A stretch of DNA of 64,000 nucleotides. It comes from Clostridium sp. AM22-11AC (GTDB taxonomy: Bacteria; Bacillota; Clostridia; Lachnospirales; Lachnospiraceae). Position 1 is the stretch's first letter; each line of letters starts with the position of its first letter. The position numbers and the translations under genes are program-made. This document shows, one piece after another, positions 32,140 to 39,661 of this stretch. The notes below the pieces were generated by a model. That model saw only the letters and a program-made list of their open reading frames with translations, had not been told where the DNA came from and made no database searches. The stretch is from the NCBI RefSeq assembly GCF_003473545.1, contig NZ_QUCM01000004.1, forward strand, positions 205,950-269,949, written 5' to 3'.

Positions 32140-33546
32140 TTATGCGATCCACTCCTTCGGCAGTTCCAGCTGGCAGCATTCTTCCTCGGTCAGCTCCACA
32201 AATCCATCTTCGTTGCCGGGCAGTTCGTTGCCGGAAACGTCCCGTTCCCAGCCCCTCTGCCTGCCATATCCGGTGAACATCCGGGGATTGGAGAATGGTT
32301 TCCAGCCCGTCACCACCGTGTTCATGATCTCGTTGATATTGTGCAGCTGCCACCGCTTCGGCTCATCGTAGGTGTGGCCCAGCGCCTCCTTGAACAGCTG
32401 TTTGGAGCAGACCATGCTGCCGGTGTAGTGTTCCAGAAAGCCCTGTATCTGTCCGGCCTCGGTGTCCTCCGGCATGAAATCCTTCTGCACCTCCACCAGC
32501 TGGCGCTGGATGGACTTGCTGAACTTCATAGAGTAGTGGCCGCTGCGGTAAATCGTCATGGCCTCCGCCCAGACCTGTAAAAGATAGGCTCTGGAGGCGT
32601 CCTCGTCCTCCAAAATGTGAACCTCTGCATTCTCCGGGTAAATCATGATCGGCAAAAAGCGCCGATTTCCGGCCCGGTCAAGGGGCAGGAAGTCCAGTGT
32701 GTTGGACGAACCGCCGAACACACACTGCCGCAGCCGGTCTTTGGGCTGGGCCTCGTAGGGCGTCCGGTAGGTTTCCTTCTGGCGGCTGATAAAGGAGCGG
32801 ATTTCTTCAATGCTTTTGGCGCTGCTGGTAGCCAGCATCTCCGACATTTCGATAATCCAGTGTCCTTGCAGCTTCAGATACACCCTGTCATCGTCCAGTT
32901 TTTTCAGGTCGTCACTGAACCACTCGTCCCGGATCGCCAGCAAGCGGAAGAAGCTGGACTTGCCAGCCCCCTGACCGCCCACCAGACAGAGCATTTCCTC
33001 ATATTTGGAGCCGGGGCGGAATACCCGCCGGATAGCCCCCAGCAAAAAGTGTTTCAGCATTTCCTCCACATAGTCGCTCTCGTCCGCACCTAAGAAATGA
33101 TGGAGACAGGAGCGGATGCGGGGCGTCCCGTCCCAGACAAGGCCGTTTAGCACGTCCTGTATGGGATGGTAGCAGTTCTCATTCGCCACGATGGAGAGCG
33201 CCGCCGTCATCTTTTTCTCACTGGTCAGGCCATAGGTCTGCTCAAAATAGAGAAGCAGATATTTCACGTCCGTATCCGTCAGGGCACTGGTATTCCTGCG
33301 CCAGCCTAAATCCTGTACAATGTCCACCCGGTCAGTCAAAAGGTTCAGGCGGATCGCCCCACGCAGGAGAGGGTCATGGCAGAACACCGTCCGGCAGTTG
33401 CCGATGGTGTTGGCGGGCTGGCCCTTCTCGGTGACGGACAGGCTTTCCCGCACCTCATCAACGCTCCGCTCCGGCGCTAAGGCTTCGGCTGCGCTCATGG
33501 CGGCCTGCCGGGTGGCTAGCGGTAAACTCTGATATTCGCTGCTCAA
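32140..33546 (-). CDS. VapE-like SF3 helicase of element B
   Basis: 468 residues, a clear homologue of the element A protein along its whole length: Walker A LVGGQGAGKSSFFRLLA, WIIEMSEMLATSSAKSIEEI, GGSSNTLDFLPLDRAGNRRF. It starts at a TTG (33546) inside the end of the primase gene. Role as in A: unwinding for autonomous replication of the excised circle. Identity to the A protein looks moderate, not recent duplication. Confidence 0.9.
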   Translation of the reverse strand: MSSEYQSLPLATRQAAMSAAEALAPERSVDEVRESLSVTEKGQPANTIGNCRTVFCHDPLLRGAIRLNLLTDRVDIVQDLGWRRNTSALTDTDVKYLLLYFEQTYGLTSEKKMTAALSIVANENCYHPIQDVLNGLVWDGTPRIRSCLHHFLGADESDYVEEMLKHFLLGAIRRVFRPGSKYEEMLCLVGGQGAGKSSFFRLLAIRDEWFSDDLKKLDDDRVYLKLQGHWIIEMSEMLATSSAKSIEEIRSFISRQKETYRTPYEAQPKDRLRQCVFGGSSNTLDFLPLDRAGNRRFLPIMIYPENAEVHILEDEDASRAYLLQVWAEAMTIYRSGHYSMKFSKSIQRQLVEVQKDFMPEDTEAGQIQGFLEHYTGSMVCSKQLFKEALGHTYDEPKRWQLHNINEIMNTVVTGWKPFSNPRMFTGYGRQRGWERDVSGNELPGNEDGFVELTEEECCQLELPKEWIA

Positions 33547-34162
33547 TCTTCCTCACCTCTTTTCCATACTCAGCGACCACGGAAGCACGTTCCTCCATGC
33601 TGCCGGACAAGAGAATATCCAGCAGATATTCCGTGTACGGTTTCTTTTGCAGGGCCTCCACGAACAGCGGATTCCACGCTTCATCCGGCGTCTGCGGGGC
33701 GTATTCCTTCTCCCAGCGTTCCAGCAGATGCAGGTAATTGCACAGCACCCGGAAACATTTCTGCTCCGCCTGCCGGTAACGCAGTTCCTCGCTGATTTTT
33801 CGCTTGACCGGCCTCCTGCGGGGCGGGTCATGGCCTTTGGCGTCATAGTGGACAGAGAAATCCTCCGCCAGCTTCAGCGCCGCCTCCTTACTGCTCAGAC
33901 TAAACAGACGGGCGGTAAAATCAATCACATCCCCATCTGCCTGACAGCCAAAGCAGTGGAACCGATGGTCAATCTTCATACTGGGATGTTTGTCATCATG
34001 GAAGGGACAGCAGGCCATGCCATTCCTGCCAACCTGCACCCCGTAATATTCCGCAGCCTGCCTTGTGGTGACAGACTCCTTCACCGCTTCAAATATATTC
34101 GATTTTCTCACCTCCAGGCAGAGAAAAAAGCACCCGTTTCCGCAGAAAATCAGGTGCCTCAT
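33458..34162 (-). CDS. CHC2 zinc-finger primase-like protein of element B
   Basis: Up to 234 residues; the zinc ribbon is CCPFHDDKHPSMKIDHRFHC followed by FGCQADGDVIDF. Homologous to the A protein from NIFEAVKESVTTRQAAEYYG on. The in-frame ATG at 34162 lies upstream of a terminator hairpin (34129-34156), so the true start is probably downstream near 34100, close to GGAGG at about 34111-34115. The TTG start used in A is replaced by TCG here, so the exact codon is unclear. Confidence 0.85.
   Translation of the reverse strand: MRHLIFCGNGCFFLCLEVRKSNIFEAVKESVTTRQAAEYYGVQVGRNGMACCPFHDDKHPSMKIDHRFHCFGCQADGDVIDFTARLFSLSSKEAALKLAEDFSVHYDAKGHDPPRRRPVKRKISEELRYRQAEQKCFRVLCNYLHLLERWEKEYAPQTPDEAWNPLFVEALQKKPYTEYLLDILLSGSMEERASVVAEYGKEVRKIEQRISEFTASHPAGRHERSRSLSAGAER
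34129..34156 (-). terminator. terminator between relaxase and primase genes of element B
   Basis: On the minus strand GCACCTG pairs with CGGGTGC (one G-T), followed by TTTTTTC. It matches in position the hairpin at 12012-12046 in element A. Confidence 0.7.
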
Positions 34163-35403
34163 AACTCCATATCGTGTTTCTTTTTCGGAGCAATCCGCCC
34201 CTCACGTTCCCAGCGTTCCCGGTTATCTCGGTCAGCGTTCAGCCTGCCTTTCGCCAGCTTCTCCCGGATGGATTCTCTGGCCTTCTCCTTAATCTGCTCC
34301 TTACCGGCCTTCTTGACCTCCGGCTGCATGAGAGTTTTCTGGATTTTTGCCAGGGCGTTCTGCATGACCCGTTTGATTTTGGTAATCACTCCATCCAGAC
34401 GGGCGGCAGCGTAGTCACGCTCCTTCTTCGGGGCCTTGCGCTCCGGCGAAAGCACCCATTTTTTCGATTCTTCCACCAGACGAATATCTTCCTTGTGTGT
34501 CTCCTGCCGGACGGTATCGGTCACCACCTCCACCGCCTTGTCATAGGCCGCATCGGAAACATCATCTAACAGCGTCTCCACGTCCTCGATTTTGAGCGTC
34601 AGTTCTTCCAGCTTCTGCTCCTGCGCCGCAAGCTGCTCCTTCTGCTTCATCAGGATATAATCCTGTTTTTCCAGATAGTCCCGCCCGCCGTAGGACGGCT
34701 CCTGATCCAGATGCAGCCCATGCCGTCTGGCGATGTCAAACAGGATCGTCCGGCAGACCGCATCAAAGGTCTGCTTGCGGTTGTTGTTCCGGCCTTTGGG
34801 CTTCTCCGGGTTGGGGAGAGGGATGCCAAGTTCTTCCAGCGCCTTTTCCTGCTGGGGGCACAGTTCCCCATAGCGGTTCTCACAGTCAAAGACGTGCCGC
34901 TCATGGATGTGGGGCGTCCCCTCGTCCAGATGGAGCGCCCAGTCCAGGATGTGGATATGGGAACCGAAGCGGCGCTCAAATTCCTGATAAAACTCATTGA
35001 CGATGGAAAAGAGCGTATCCGGCGAGACGGATTCTCCCATCGTGCCGATCTGGTAGATACTTTCCTCCGGGCAGGTCTTGTTGTTTTTCAGCAAGTCCTC
35101 CACAGTGCGGTTGCGCTCGGTGTGCCGGGTTTTCTCATTCCGGGCGTTCTGAGCTTCCACATAGCCGCCGTAATGCTCGTAGTAATACATCCGCTCGATT
35201 TCCTCAAAGCTGAAATCCGGCTGCTCCGGGTTCTCCCGGAACTCATGGGTGGTAAAGCCCCGGTAGCAGTCCCAGTAGACATTTTGCCTTGCCCGTTCTG
35301 CGTCAATGTGTTCGCTGTTCTCCACATCGAACCGGCGGTCATTGTGGCGGGGATTATAGGTGCCATGCTTGCCGGAGCGTCCATTGTGTCGTGTCAGTTT
35401 CAA
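34159..35403 (-). CDS. mobV: MobV/Pre-family relaxase of element B
   Basis: 414 residues. The N-terminus (HNGRSGKHGTYNPRHNDRRF) and the motif WALHLDEGTPHIHERHVFDC carry the acidic/three-His arrangement of Pre/MobV relaxases, followed by a long coiled coil (MKQKEQLAAQEQKLEELTLK). It nicks at oriT for mobilization by a helper system. It differs in family from the MobA/MobL relaxase of the otherwise similar element A, which points to swapping of the mobilization module. The upstream 474 bp with tandem repeats is the likely oriT region. Confidence 0.88.
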   Translation of the reverse strand: MKLTRHNGRSGKHGTYNPRHNDRRFDVENSEHIDAERARQNVYWDCYRGFTTHEFRENPEQPDFSFEEIERMYYYEHYGGYVEAQNARNEKTRHTERNRTVEDLLKNNKTCPEESIYQIGTMGESVSPDTLFSIVNEFYQEFERRFGSHIHILDWALHLDEGTPHIHERHVFDCENRYGELCPQQEKALEELGIPLPNPEKPKGRNNNRKQTFDAVCRTILFDIARRHGLHLDQEPSYGGRDYLEKQDYILMKQKEQLAAQEQKLEELTLKIEDVETLLDDVSDAAYDKAVEVVTDTVRQETHKEDIRLVEESKKWVLSPERKAPKKERDYAAARLDGVITKIKRVMQNALAKIQKTLMQPEVKKAGKEQIKEKARESIREKLAKGRLNADRDNRERWEREGRIAPKKKHDMEL

Positions 35404-35877
35404 ACAGATTTCCTCCTTCCTGCGAAGATGTTCTGGGGCCGGGGAAGGGGCGGCGAAGCCGCAAATCCTGCGAATTTTGCGTCAGGTAATACCCAATACA
35501 AGTTGACGCAGGCATCAACTTTCCCTGGGCAAGGCGTTTCACCCTTGACCCGATGGGGCGGCTGCCCTCAACCTGCCAAGGCACTTCGTCCTTGACCCGA
35601 TAATGGCTGCCGCCCTTAACCTGCCAATGGGCGTTGCCCCTTGACCCCAGCAGTGCGCTGCCGCCCCTGCACCCCGCCACAAAGGGCTGGCCGCCCTCTG
35701 TACTTCCGCACCGGCGAAGCTGGCTTCCACCGCAGGAACGGTGTTTGCCAGTTTCACCGGCTCCGTATCCACACATTTGCGCCCATAGGCGGGGAGTGGA
35801 TACGGAATACGCCTGCGGGGATTGCCGGTCAAAACATCGGGTGCAGACCCGTCATTTTTCCCGTAAACACCCCGATT
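35404..35877. repeat. noncoding region with degenerate tandem repeats, candidate oriT of element B
   Basis: No supported gene. Three head-to-tail units of about 47-53 bp start at 35531, 35578 and 35626, each with a CCTTGACCC core (35533-35678 overall) and ending CCTGCC or CCCGCC. Just before them AAGTTGA (35500-35506) and TCAACTT (35515-35521) form an inverted repeat. A related TTGACCCGATGGG occurs at 13781-13795 before the relaxase of A. GC-rich open frames across the repeats are not credible genes. Confidence 0.55.
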
Positions 35878-36183
35878 TTAGGCGATTTTTTCTTCCGTTA
35901 CCACCACCTGAAAGCCATGCTCCTTTGCGTACTCCCTTGCGGCGGCTTTCCGTTCTTCGCTGTACGGAGGCACCAGCCGGATCGACAGCCGGGACTTGTC
36001 CAGCACATAGGTCACGCTGCCCTCCGGCGTGCTGCGCTCCAACCGGCACAACAGTGGGTACTTCCGGCTGAAATCAGCCAGCCTGCGCTTCAAGCTGGCG
36101 TTGAAGGTGTAGACGCTGGCAAGGTTCTCCGCCTCGTTCCAGTTGATGATGGTTTCTTTCTCATACTTAGACAGCTTCTTCAT
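35878..36183 (-). CDS. hypothetical protein of element B
   Basis: 101 residues from ATG 36183 (MKKLSKYEKETIINWNEAEN). It reads as a compact alpha/beta protein (ASVYTFNASLKRRLADFSRK, VTYVLDKSRLSIRLVPPYSE, FQVVVTEEKIA). I have seen this pattern as an unnamed accessory protein of clostridial mobile elements but assign no function. Overlaps the upstream small gene by 17 bp, so co-translated. Confidence 0.75.
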   Translation of the reverse strand: MKKLSKYEKETIINWNEAENLASVYTFNASLKRRLADFSRKYPLLCRLERSTPEGSVTYVLDKSRLSIRLVPPYSEERKAAAREYAKEHGFQVVVTEEKIA

Positions 36184-36460
36184 ACAGATCCTCCTCATAA
36201 TCGGTGTAAGATTTCAGCACACGCAGGTTGCGCTTGAGACGGCGGTACTCGTCCATCTCCATGCGCAGATGGTGATAAAAATCCTCGTACCAGCTTTCGT
36301 TCATCTCCGTCTCCACCTTCCGGGCCAGCCCCAGCATCCGGCGTTTGGCCTCCGGGTCAACCGTCAGAGCCGTCAGCCATTTCAGCCGTGTCACCGTATT
36401 GTGGTGGCTGAGACAGCCGTAAGCGTAGAGAATCTTCTTTTCTTTCATACTCAGTGTCAT
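36167..36460 (-). CDS. hypothetical helical protein of element B
   Basis: 97 residues from ATG 36460 with GGAGG upstream. Helical and charged (MKEKKILYAYGCLSHHNTVT, RRMLGLARKVETEMNESWYE, YHHLRMEMDEYRRLKRNLRV). It is the first gene of the leftward operon and faces the XRE gene across a 361-bp control region. No family recognised. Confidence 0.7.
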   Translation of the reverse strand: MTLSMKEKKILYAYGCLSHHNTVTRLKWLTALTVDPEAKRRMLGLARKVETEMNESWYEDFYHHLRMEMDEYRRLKRNLRVLKSYTDYEEDLYEEAV

Positions 36461-36821
36461 AATGATTTCCTCCATTTCTTTGCTGCGGAGCCATGCGCCC
36501 CGCATGATAAACTTGTTTCCTGTCCGCCGGTCTGCCTGCAAGCCGCTCCTGCCCGGAATTTCTCCCGGCGTATCGGCCTCTTTGGTGTGCTCGATTTCTG
36601 TCCTGGCGTCACTTCCCCGGAGGCCATACCCCTTGCAGCCGGTCATTCGATTTTCAAGGTTCTGTGCCTGTCTGCAAGAACCAGTTTACCGAAAAAAGAG
36701 GCCCTTTCCCGTATATCCAAAACGTCGGAAAAACGCTCGAAATCCGCATATTTCCACGCTTATGGAATCGTGCTATAATGGGTGTAATCACTGAAAAAGA
36801 TAACGAGAGAGGGGGCTTTGG
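36461..36821. promoter_or_regulatory. divergent control region of element B with paired XRE operators
   Basis: 361 bp without a gene. -10 box TATAAT at 36774-36779; palindromes TCCAAAACGTCGGA (36716-36729) and TTCCACGCTTATGGAA (36752-36767), both TCC-N8-GGA with starts 36 bp apart as in element A. The right palindrome overlaps the -35 position (17 bp before the -10). Blocks shared with A also occur at 36567-36656. Confidence 0.75.
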
Positions 36822-37670
36822 ATGTACGCAAAGCTGACAATCCCGGAGCGGCTCAAAGACCTGCGGGTGGTGGACAAGCACCTGACGCTGGAACAACTGG
36901 CGGAGCAGACCGGCCTGTCTAAATCCGCGCTGGGAAAATACGAAACCGATGACTACAAGGACATCAGCCCGTTTGCGATTGCAACGCTGGCGGACTTTTA
37001 CGGCGTGTCCACCGACTATCTGATGGGGCTGACGGAAAATAAAAATCACCCAAACACAGAACTTCAATCTCTGCATCTGAGTGATGATATGGTGGAACTT
37101 TTGAGCAGCGGCAAAATCAACAACCGGCTTCTCTGCGAACTGGCTGCCCACCCGAATTTCCGGCGGCTGATGATAGATATGGAAATCTGCATCGACCAGA
37201 TCGCCAATATGCGGGTGGAGCAGATGAATCTGGTGTTGGAGGCCACCCGGCAGACCGTCATGAGCAAGTATGCGCCCGGAGAAGATGACCTCTATATGCG
37301 GACGCTGGAACTGGGGCAGGTGCAGGAAAGCGATTTTTACAGCCATGTCATGCACGATGATCTGGACAGCATCGTCCGGGACATCCGGGAAGCACACCGC
37401 AAGGACAAGACCACCGCCGACCCGCAGCCCACGCTGGATGACGTCAAGGAAAAGTTTGAACAGGCGCTCGAACAGGGCAGCCAAGAGGAAGTGGTAATCC
37501 ACGAATTTTGCGACAGAATGCAGATACCCTTCGAGAAGATTTCCTCAGAGGACTTCTCTGCATTTTTGCGGATACTGAGCCTGTCCAAAATGCTCAAAAA
37601 TCCCAACAACATGAGAGGAAAGGCCAAGCCGCAGCCGTACTATGCGCCCAAGCGGAAGAAACGCAGATAA
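36822..37670 (+). CDS. XRE-family transcriptional regulator of element B
   Basis: 282 residues. HTH region TIPERLKDLRVVDKHLTLEQ, AEQTGLSKSALGKYETDDYK, then ADFYGVSTDYLMGLTENKNH. The C-terminal half parallels the A regulator (LHLSDDMVELLSSGKINNRL versus LHLSDEMVALLKSGRINNRL), so they are orthologous in role. GAGAGGGGG lies upstream of the ATG. Likely autorepressor and master switch of the leftward operon through the twin operators upstream. Confidence 0.9.
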   Translation: MYAKLTIPERLKDLRVVDKHLTLEQLAEQTGLSKSALGKYETDDYKDISPFAIATLADFYGVSTDYLMGLTENKNHPNTELQSLHLSDDMVELLSSGKINNRLLCELAAHPNFRRLMIDMEICIDQIANMRVEQMNLVLEATRQTVMSKYAPGEDDLYMRTLELGQVQESDFYSHVMHDDLDSIVRDIREAHRKDKTTADPQPTLDDVKEKFEQALEQGSQEEVVIHEFCDRMQIPFEKISSEDFSAFLRILSLSKMLKNPNNMRGKAKPQPYYAPKRKKRR

Positions 37671-37750
37671 CAGGAAAGCCGCCCAATCTGTACCGTTGGA
37701 CGGCTTTCGACCCGTTTGTGGGCGGAATAAAATATGTGGTTATACATCCG

Positions 37751-38053
37751 TTAGCTGACCGTTTTCATCAGCTTTTTCATAAACTTCCAGAGACGGATGC
37801 CATCTTTGAGGCCCAGCCGGTAAAAGAAGCACTCGCTTTCTGCACCAGAATCGAAAATAGAATCACAGTAGTGTCTTACAGCGTCCTTCTGTTCCTCAGA
37901 CAATGCGCTGATTGCTTTTTCATACTCGTTTTCCAAGCGAAGGCAGTCCTCTTTTTTCTCCGTGCCGGTTTCTGCCTCCCGCCACTTAGCAAACTGGCTC
38001 TGCATCCGCTCCTGAATCATCAAATCAACCAATTTTTCTATATCTGTACCCAT
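37751..38053 (-). CDS. hypothetical protein, DUF6809-like
   Basis: 100 residues, helical: IEKLVDLMIQERMQSQFAKW, LRLENEYEKAISALSEEQKD, VRHYCDSIFDSGAESECFFY, RLGLKDGIRLWKFMKKL. The pattern resembles DUF6809 proteins of Bacillota but the match is from memory. It lies 12 bp downstream of the next small gene, convergent with XRE. Confidence 0.7.
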   Translation of the reverse strand: MGTDIEKLVDLMIQERMQSQFAKWREAETGTEKKEDCLRLENEYEKAISALSEEQKDAVRHYCDSIFDSGAESECFFYRLGLKDGIRLWKFMKKLMKTVS

Positions 38054-38065
38054 AAGCGCCCCTCC

Positions 38066-38248
38066 TTATGCTGGGCGGATATAATTCCGGTATGTTTCCA
38101 GGACGGAATCTGACACACCGCTTTTATATACTTTGCGGATGTCGGAGATTTCCTCTTGCTTCAGCAGTTTCAGCCATTTCAGCAGCTCAGCCCTGCCGTT
38201 GGCAAAGTTACAATAACGCCCATCGGCGTATTCGATACGGTATCTCAT
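38066..38248 (-). CDS. hypothetical small protein of element B
   Basis: 60 residues (MRYRIEYADGRYCNFANGRA, ELLKWLKLLKQEEISDIRKV). A short beta-start, helical-middle protein of unknown family with GGAGG upstream. Part of a three-gene run TnpV-like, this gene, DUF6809-like. Confidence 0.65.
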   Translation of the reverse strand: MRYRIEYADGRYCNFANGRAELLKWLKLLKQEEISDIRKVYKSGVSDSVLETYRNYIRPA

Positions 38249-38262
38249 AGACAGGCACCTCC

Positions 38263-38640
38263 TTAAACAAAAATCATCTCAGAGAGGATGATTTCCTCTG
38301 CTCGGCTGCGAATGCTGTTCATGCCCCCGACCCACGCAAGCTGGTCACGGGCTTTCAGTTCCTCGGTGACACCCTCCGCCTCCTGCATCTGCGAGACGAT
38401 ACACGCCAGCCGGTCAGCGGCCTGTTCGTTCAGGTCAGCAAGATATGTCCAGAGTTTTCCCGACAGAAGCAGGGCATTGTACTGGCCGGGCCGGTGTTCT
38501 TGCAGAAACGCTTTGTGCATCCGGCCCCACCGCCCAATGGGGCGGCTTTCCTCCGGTAGCTCCAGATCGGGGATGTAGTAGTCTCCCACCAGCGTGTAGC
38601 TGATTCCGTTTTGATGGATTTTCTTTGGTAAATGCTCCAT
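38263..38640 (-). CDS. TnpV-like transposon protein of element B
   Basis: 125 residues, alignable throughout with the A protein: GDYYIPDLELPEESRPIGRW, GRMHKAFLQEH, LNEQAADRLACIVSQMQEAE, RAEEIILSEMIFV. It is the first leftward gene inside the right end of element B, about 100 bp from the virD4 junction. Function unknown. Confidence 0.85.
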   Translation of the reverse strand: MEHLPKKIHQNGISYTLVGDYYIPDLELPEESRPIGRWGRMHKAFLQEHRPGQYNALLLSGKLWTYLADLNEQAADRLACIVSQMQEAEGVTEELKARDQLAWVGGMNSIRSRAEEIILSEMIFV

Positions 38641-38747
38641 GTTCGACCTCCTGTATTCAGTTATTTCAGAATCCAGTTGATCGTGTCCCTGTTCATGATA
38701 AATTCAAGGCAACTGAACTCTTCACGAACAAGTATGGCATATCTTTC

Positions 38748-39316
38748 CCCAATTTTTGATAGTTGAGTGAATGGGATGTTTCCCTCCCACGGCTCTCTCC
38801 GGTGTTGTAGGTGTCGATGGTTTCCTTACCCAGCACGGCGGCCAGCTCCTTGAGAGTGGTCGGCTCCTTACCGCCCAGAAAGATGGAAGTATCCATGTTT
38901 CCGATAATGGTATCTGCGTTATCCTTATAAATCGCCTTGAGCTGACTCTGCGCCTGCAACACCAGACAGGCGGAGATCTCACGGCTTCGGATGGTGGCCA
39001 CCAGCTTTTCCAACTTGGGTATCTGGCCAATGTTGGCGCACTCGTCAATGAGACAGCGCACATGGACCGGGAGCCTGCCGCCATACACATCGTCGGCTTT
39101 TTCACAGAGTAGGTTGAAAAGCTGGGTATAACACATAGATATAAGGAAATTAAAACTGTCATCAGTGTCACTCATGATGAGGAACAGGGCAGTTTTCCTA
39201 TCTCCCAGAGTGTCCAGCTCCAGCTCATCATAAGCCGTGACCTCACGCAGCTCTGCAATGTCGAACACGGCAAGACGCGCACCACAGGAAATCAGGATCG
39301 ACTTGGCTGTTTTTCC
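38748..39316 (-). pseudogene. virD4: virD4/traG, middle fragment between elements B and C
   Basis: Reading leftward from 39316 the frame gives GKTAKSILISCGARLAVFDI, then LGDRKTALFLIMSDTDDSFN, HVRCLIDECANIGQIPKLEK, LVATIRSREISACLVLQAQS and SHSLNYQKLGK before element B takes over. These are the VirD4 core with Walker B (LIDECANIGQIP) and the conserved LQAQSQL. It joins in frame to the 5' fragment on the right (LAAG) and the 3' fragment on the left (KELMSQDEL). Alone it lacks Walker A and cannot function. Confidence 0.9.
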
Positions 39317-39360
39317 AGAGACGAAAAGTCAAGGACTTTTTCATCAAATTCAAAAAGAAG

Positions 39361-39519
39361 TCACATTTTGCGGACTTCCTCACGAAGCATACGCTTGATT
39401 TTGTCCTCCATCGTCTCTTTGGCGGTCTCGCTGAAATGGACACGGACGATATAGGTGGTCTTGCCAATCTGCTTTCTGACAGTCGGGCAAGTGGCGGTGT
39501 TGGTTGCGGTATTGTTCAT
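39361..39519 (-). CDS. TnpW-like small protein of element C
   Basis: 52 residues: MNNTATNTATCPTVRKQIGK, TTYIVRVHFSETAKETMEDK, IKRMLREEVRKM. AGGAGG lies upstream of the ATG at 39519. It has the strand-then-helix layout of the small TnpW-like proteins of B and D. In the circular form of C it would lie directly upstream of the recombinase gene, as in the other elements; the insertion junction separates them here. Confidence 0.75.
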   Translation of the reverse strand: MNNTATNTATCPTVRKQIGKTTYIVRVHFSETAKETMEDKIKRMLREEVRKM

Positions 39520-39661
39520 TCAAAATCCTCCTGTAAATGAAAAATGCCCGGTGACTGTTCATCATCGGACGGTGTCGGTATGAGGGAACAAGGCAAGGCG
39601 GCAACATTAAGGTATCTATAAAAACCTTGCCGTCTTTGCCACGCTTGCCGTGTTCCTGCTG

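Larger units (their letters stand above)
27811..38747. mobile_element. element B: mobilizable element inserted in virD4
   Basis: Both ends are defined by the break in virD4: GGCAAAGAG at 27802-27810 on the left and GGGGAAAGAT at 38741-38750 on the right share GG-N-AAAGA, so the exact crossover is ambiguous by a few bases. Contents from the left: rightward cargo (leader, DUF6199-like, secreted protein), serine recombinase, TnpW-like, SF3 helicase, CHC2 primase, MobV relaxase, tandem repeats, two small genes, XRE regulator, two small genes, TnpV-like. It is closely related in plan to element A. Confidence 0.85.

Noticed and set aside
35531..35678. CRISPR-like array
   Set aside because: Units are degenerate throughout, with no constant repeat and variable spacer pattern, and no cas gene is present.
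35354..35832. Minus-strand open frames over the tandem repeats, 97-140 codons
   Set aside because: They reflect repeat periodicity and high GC; no start signals or domain.
36654..37502. Minus-strand open frame of 282 codons
   Set aside because: Antisense to the XRE gene of element B, which has a clear HTH, start site and promoter.
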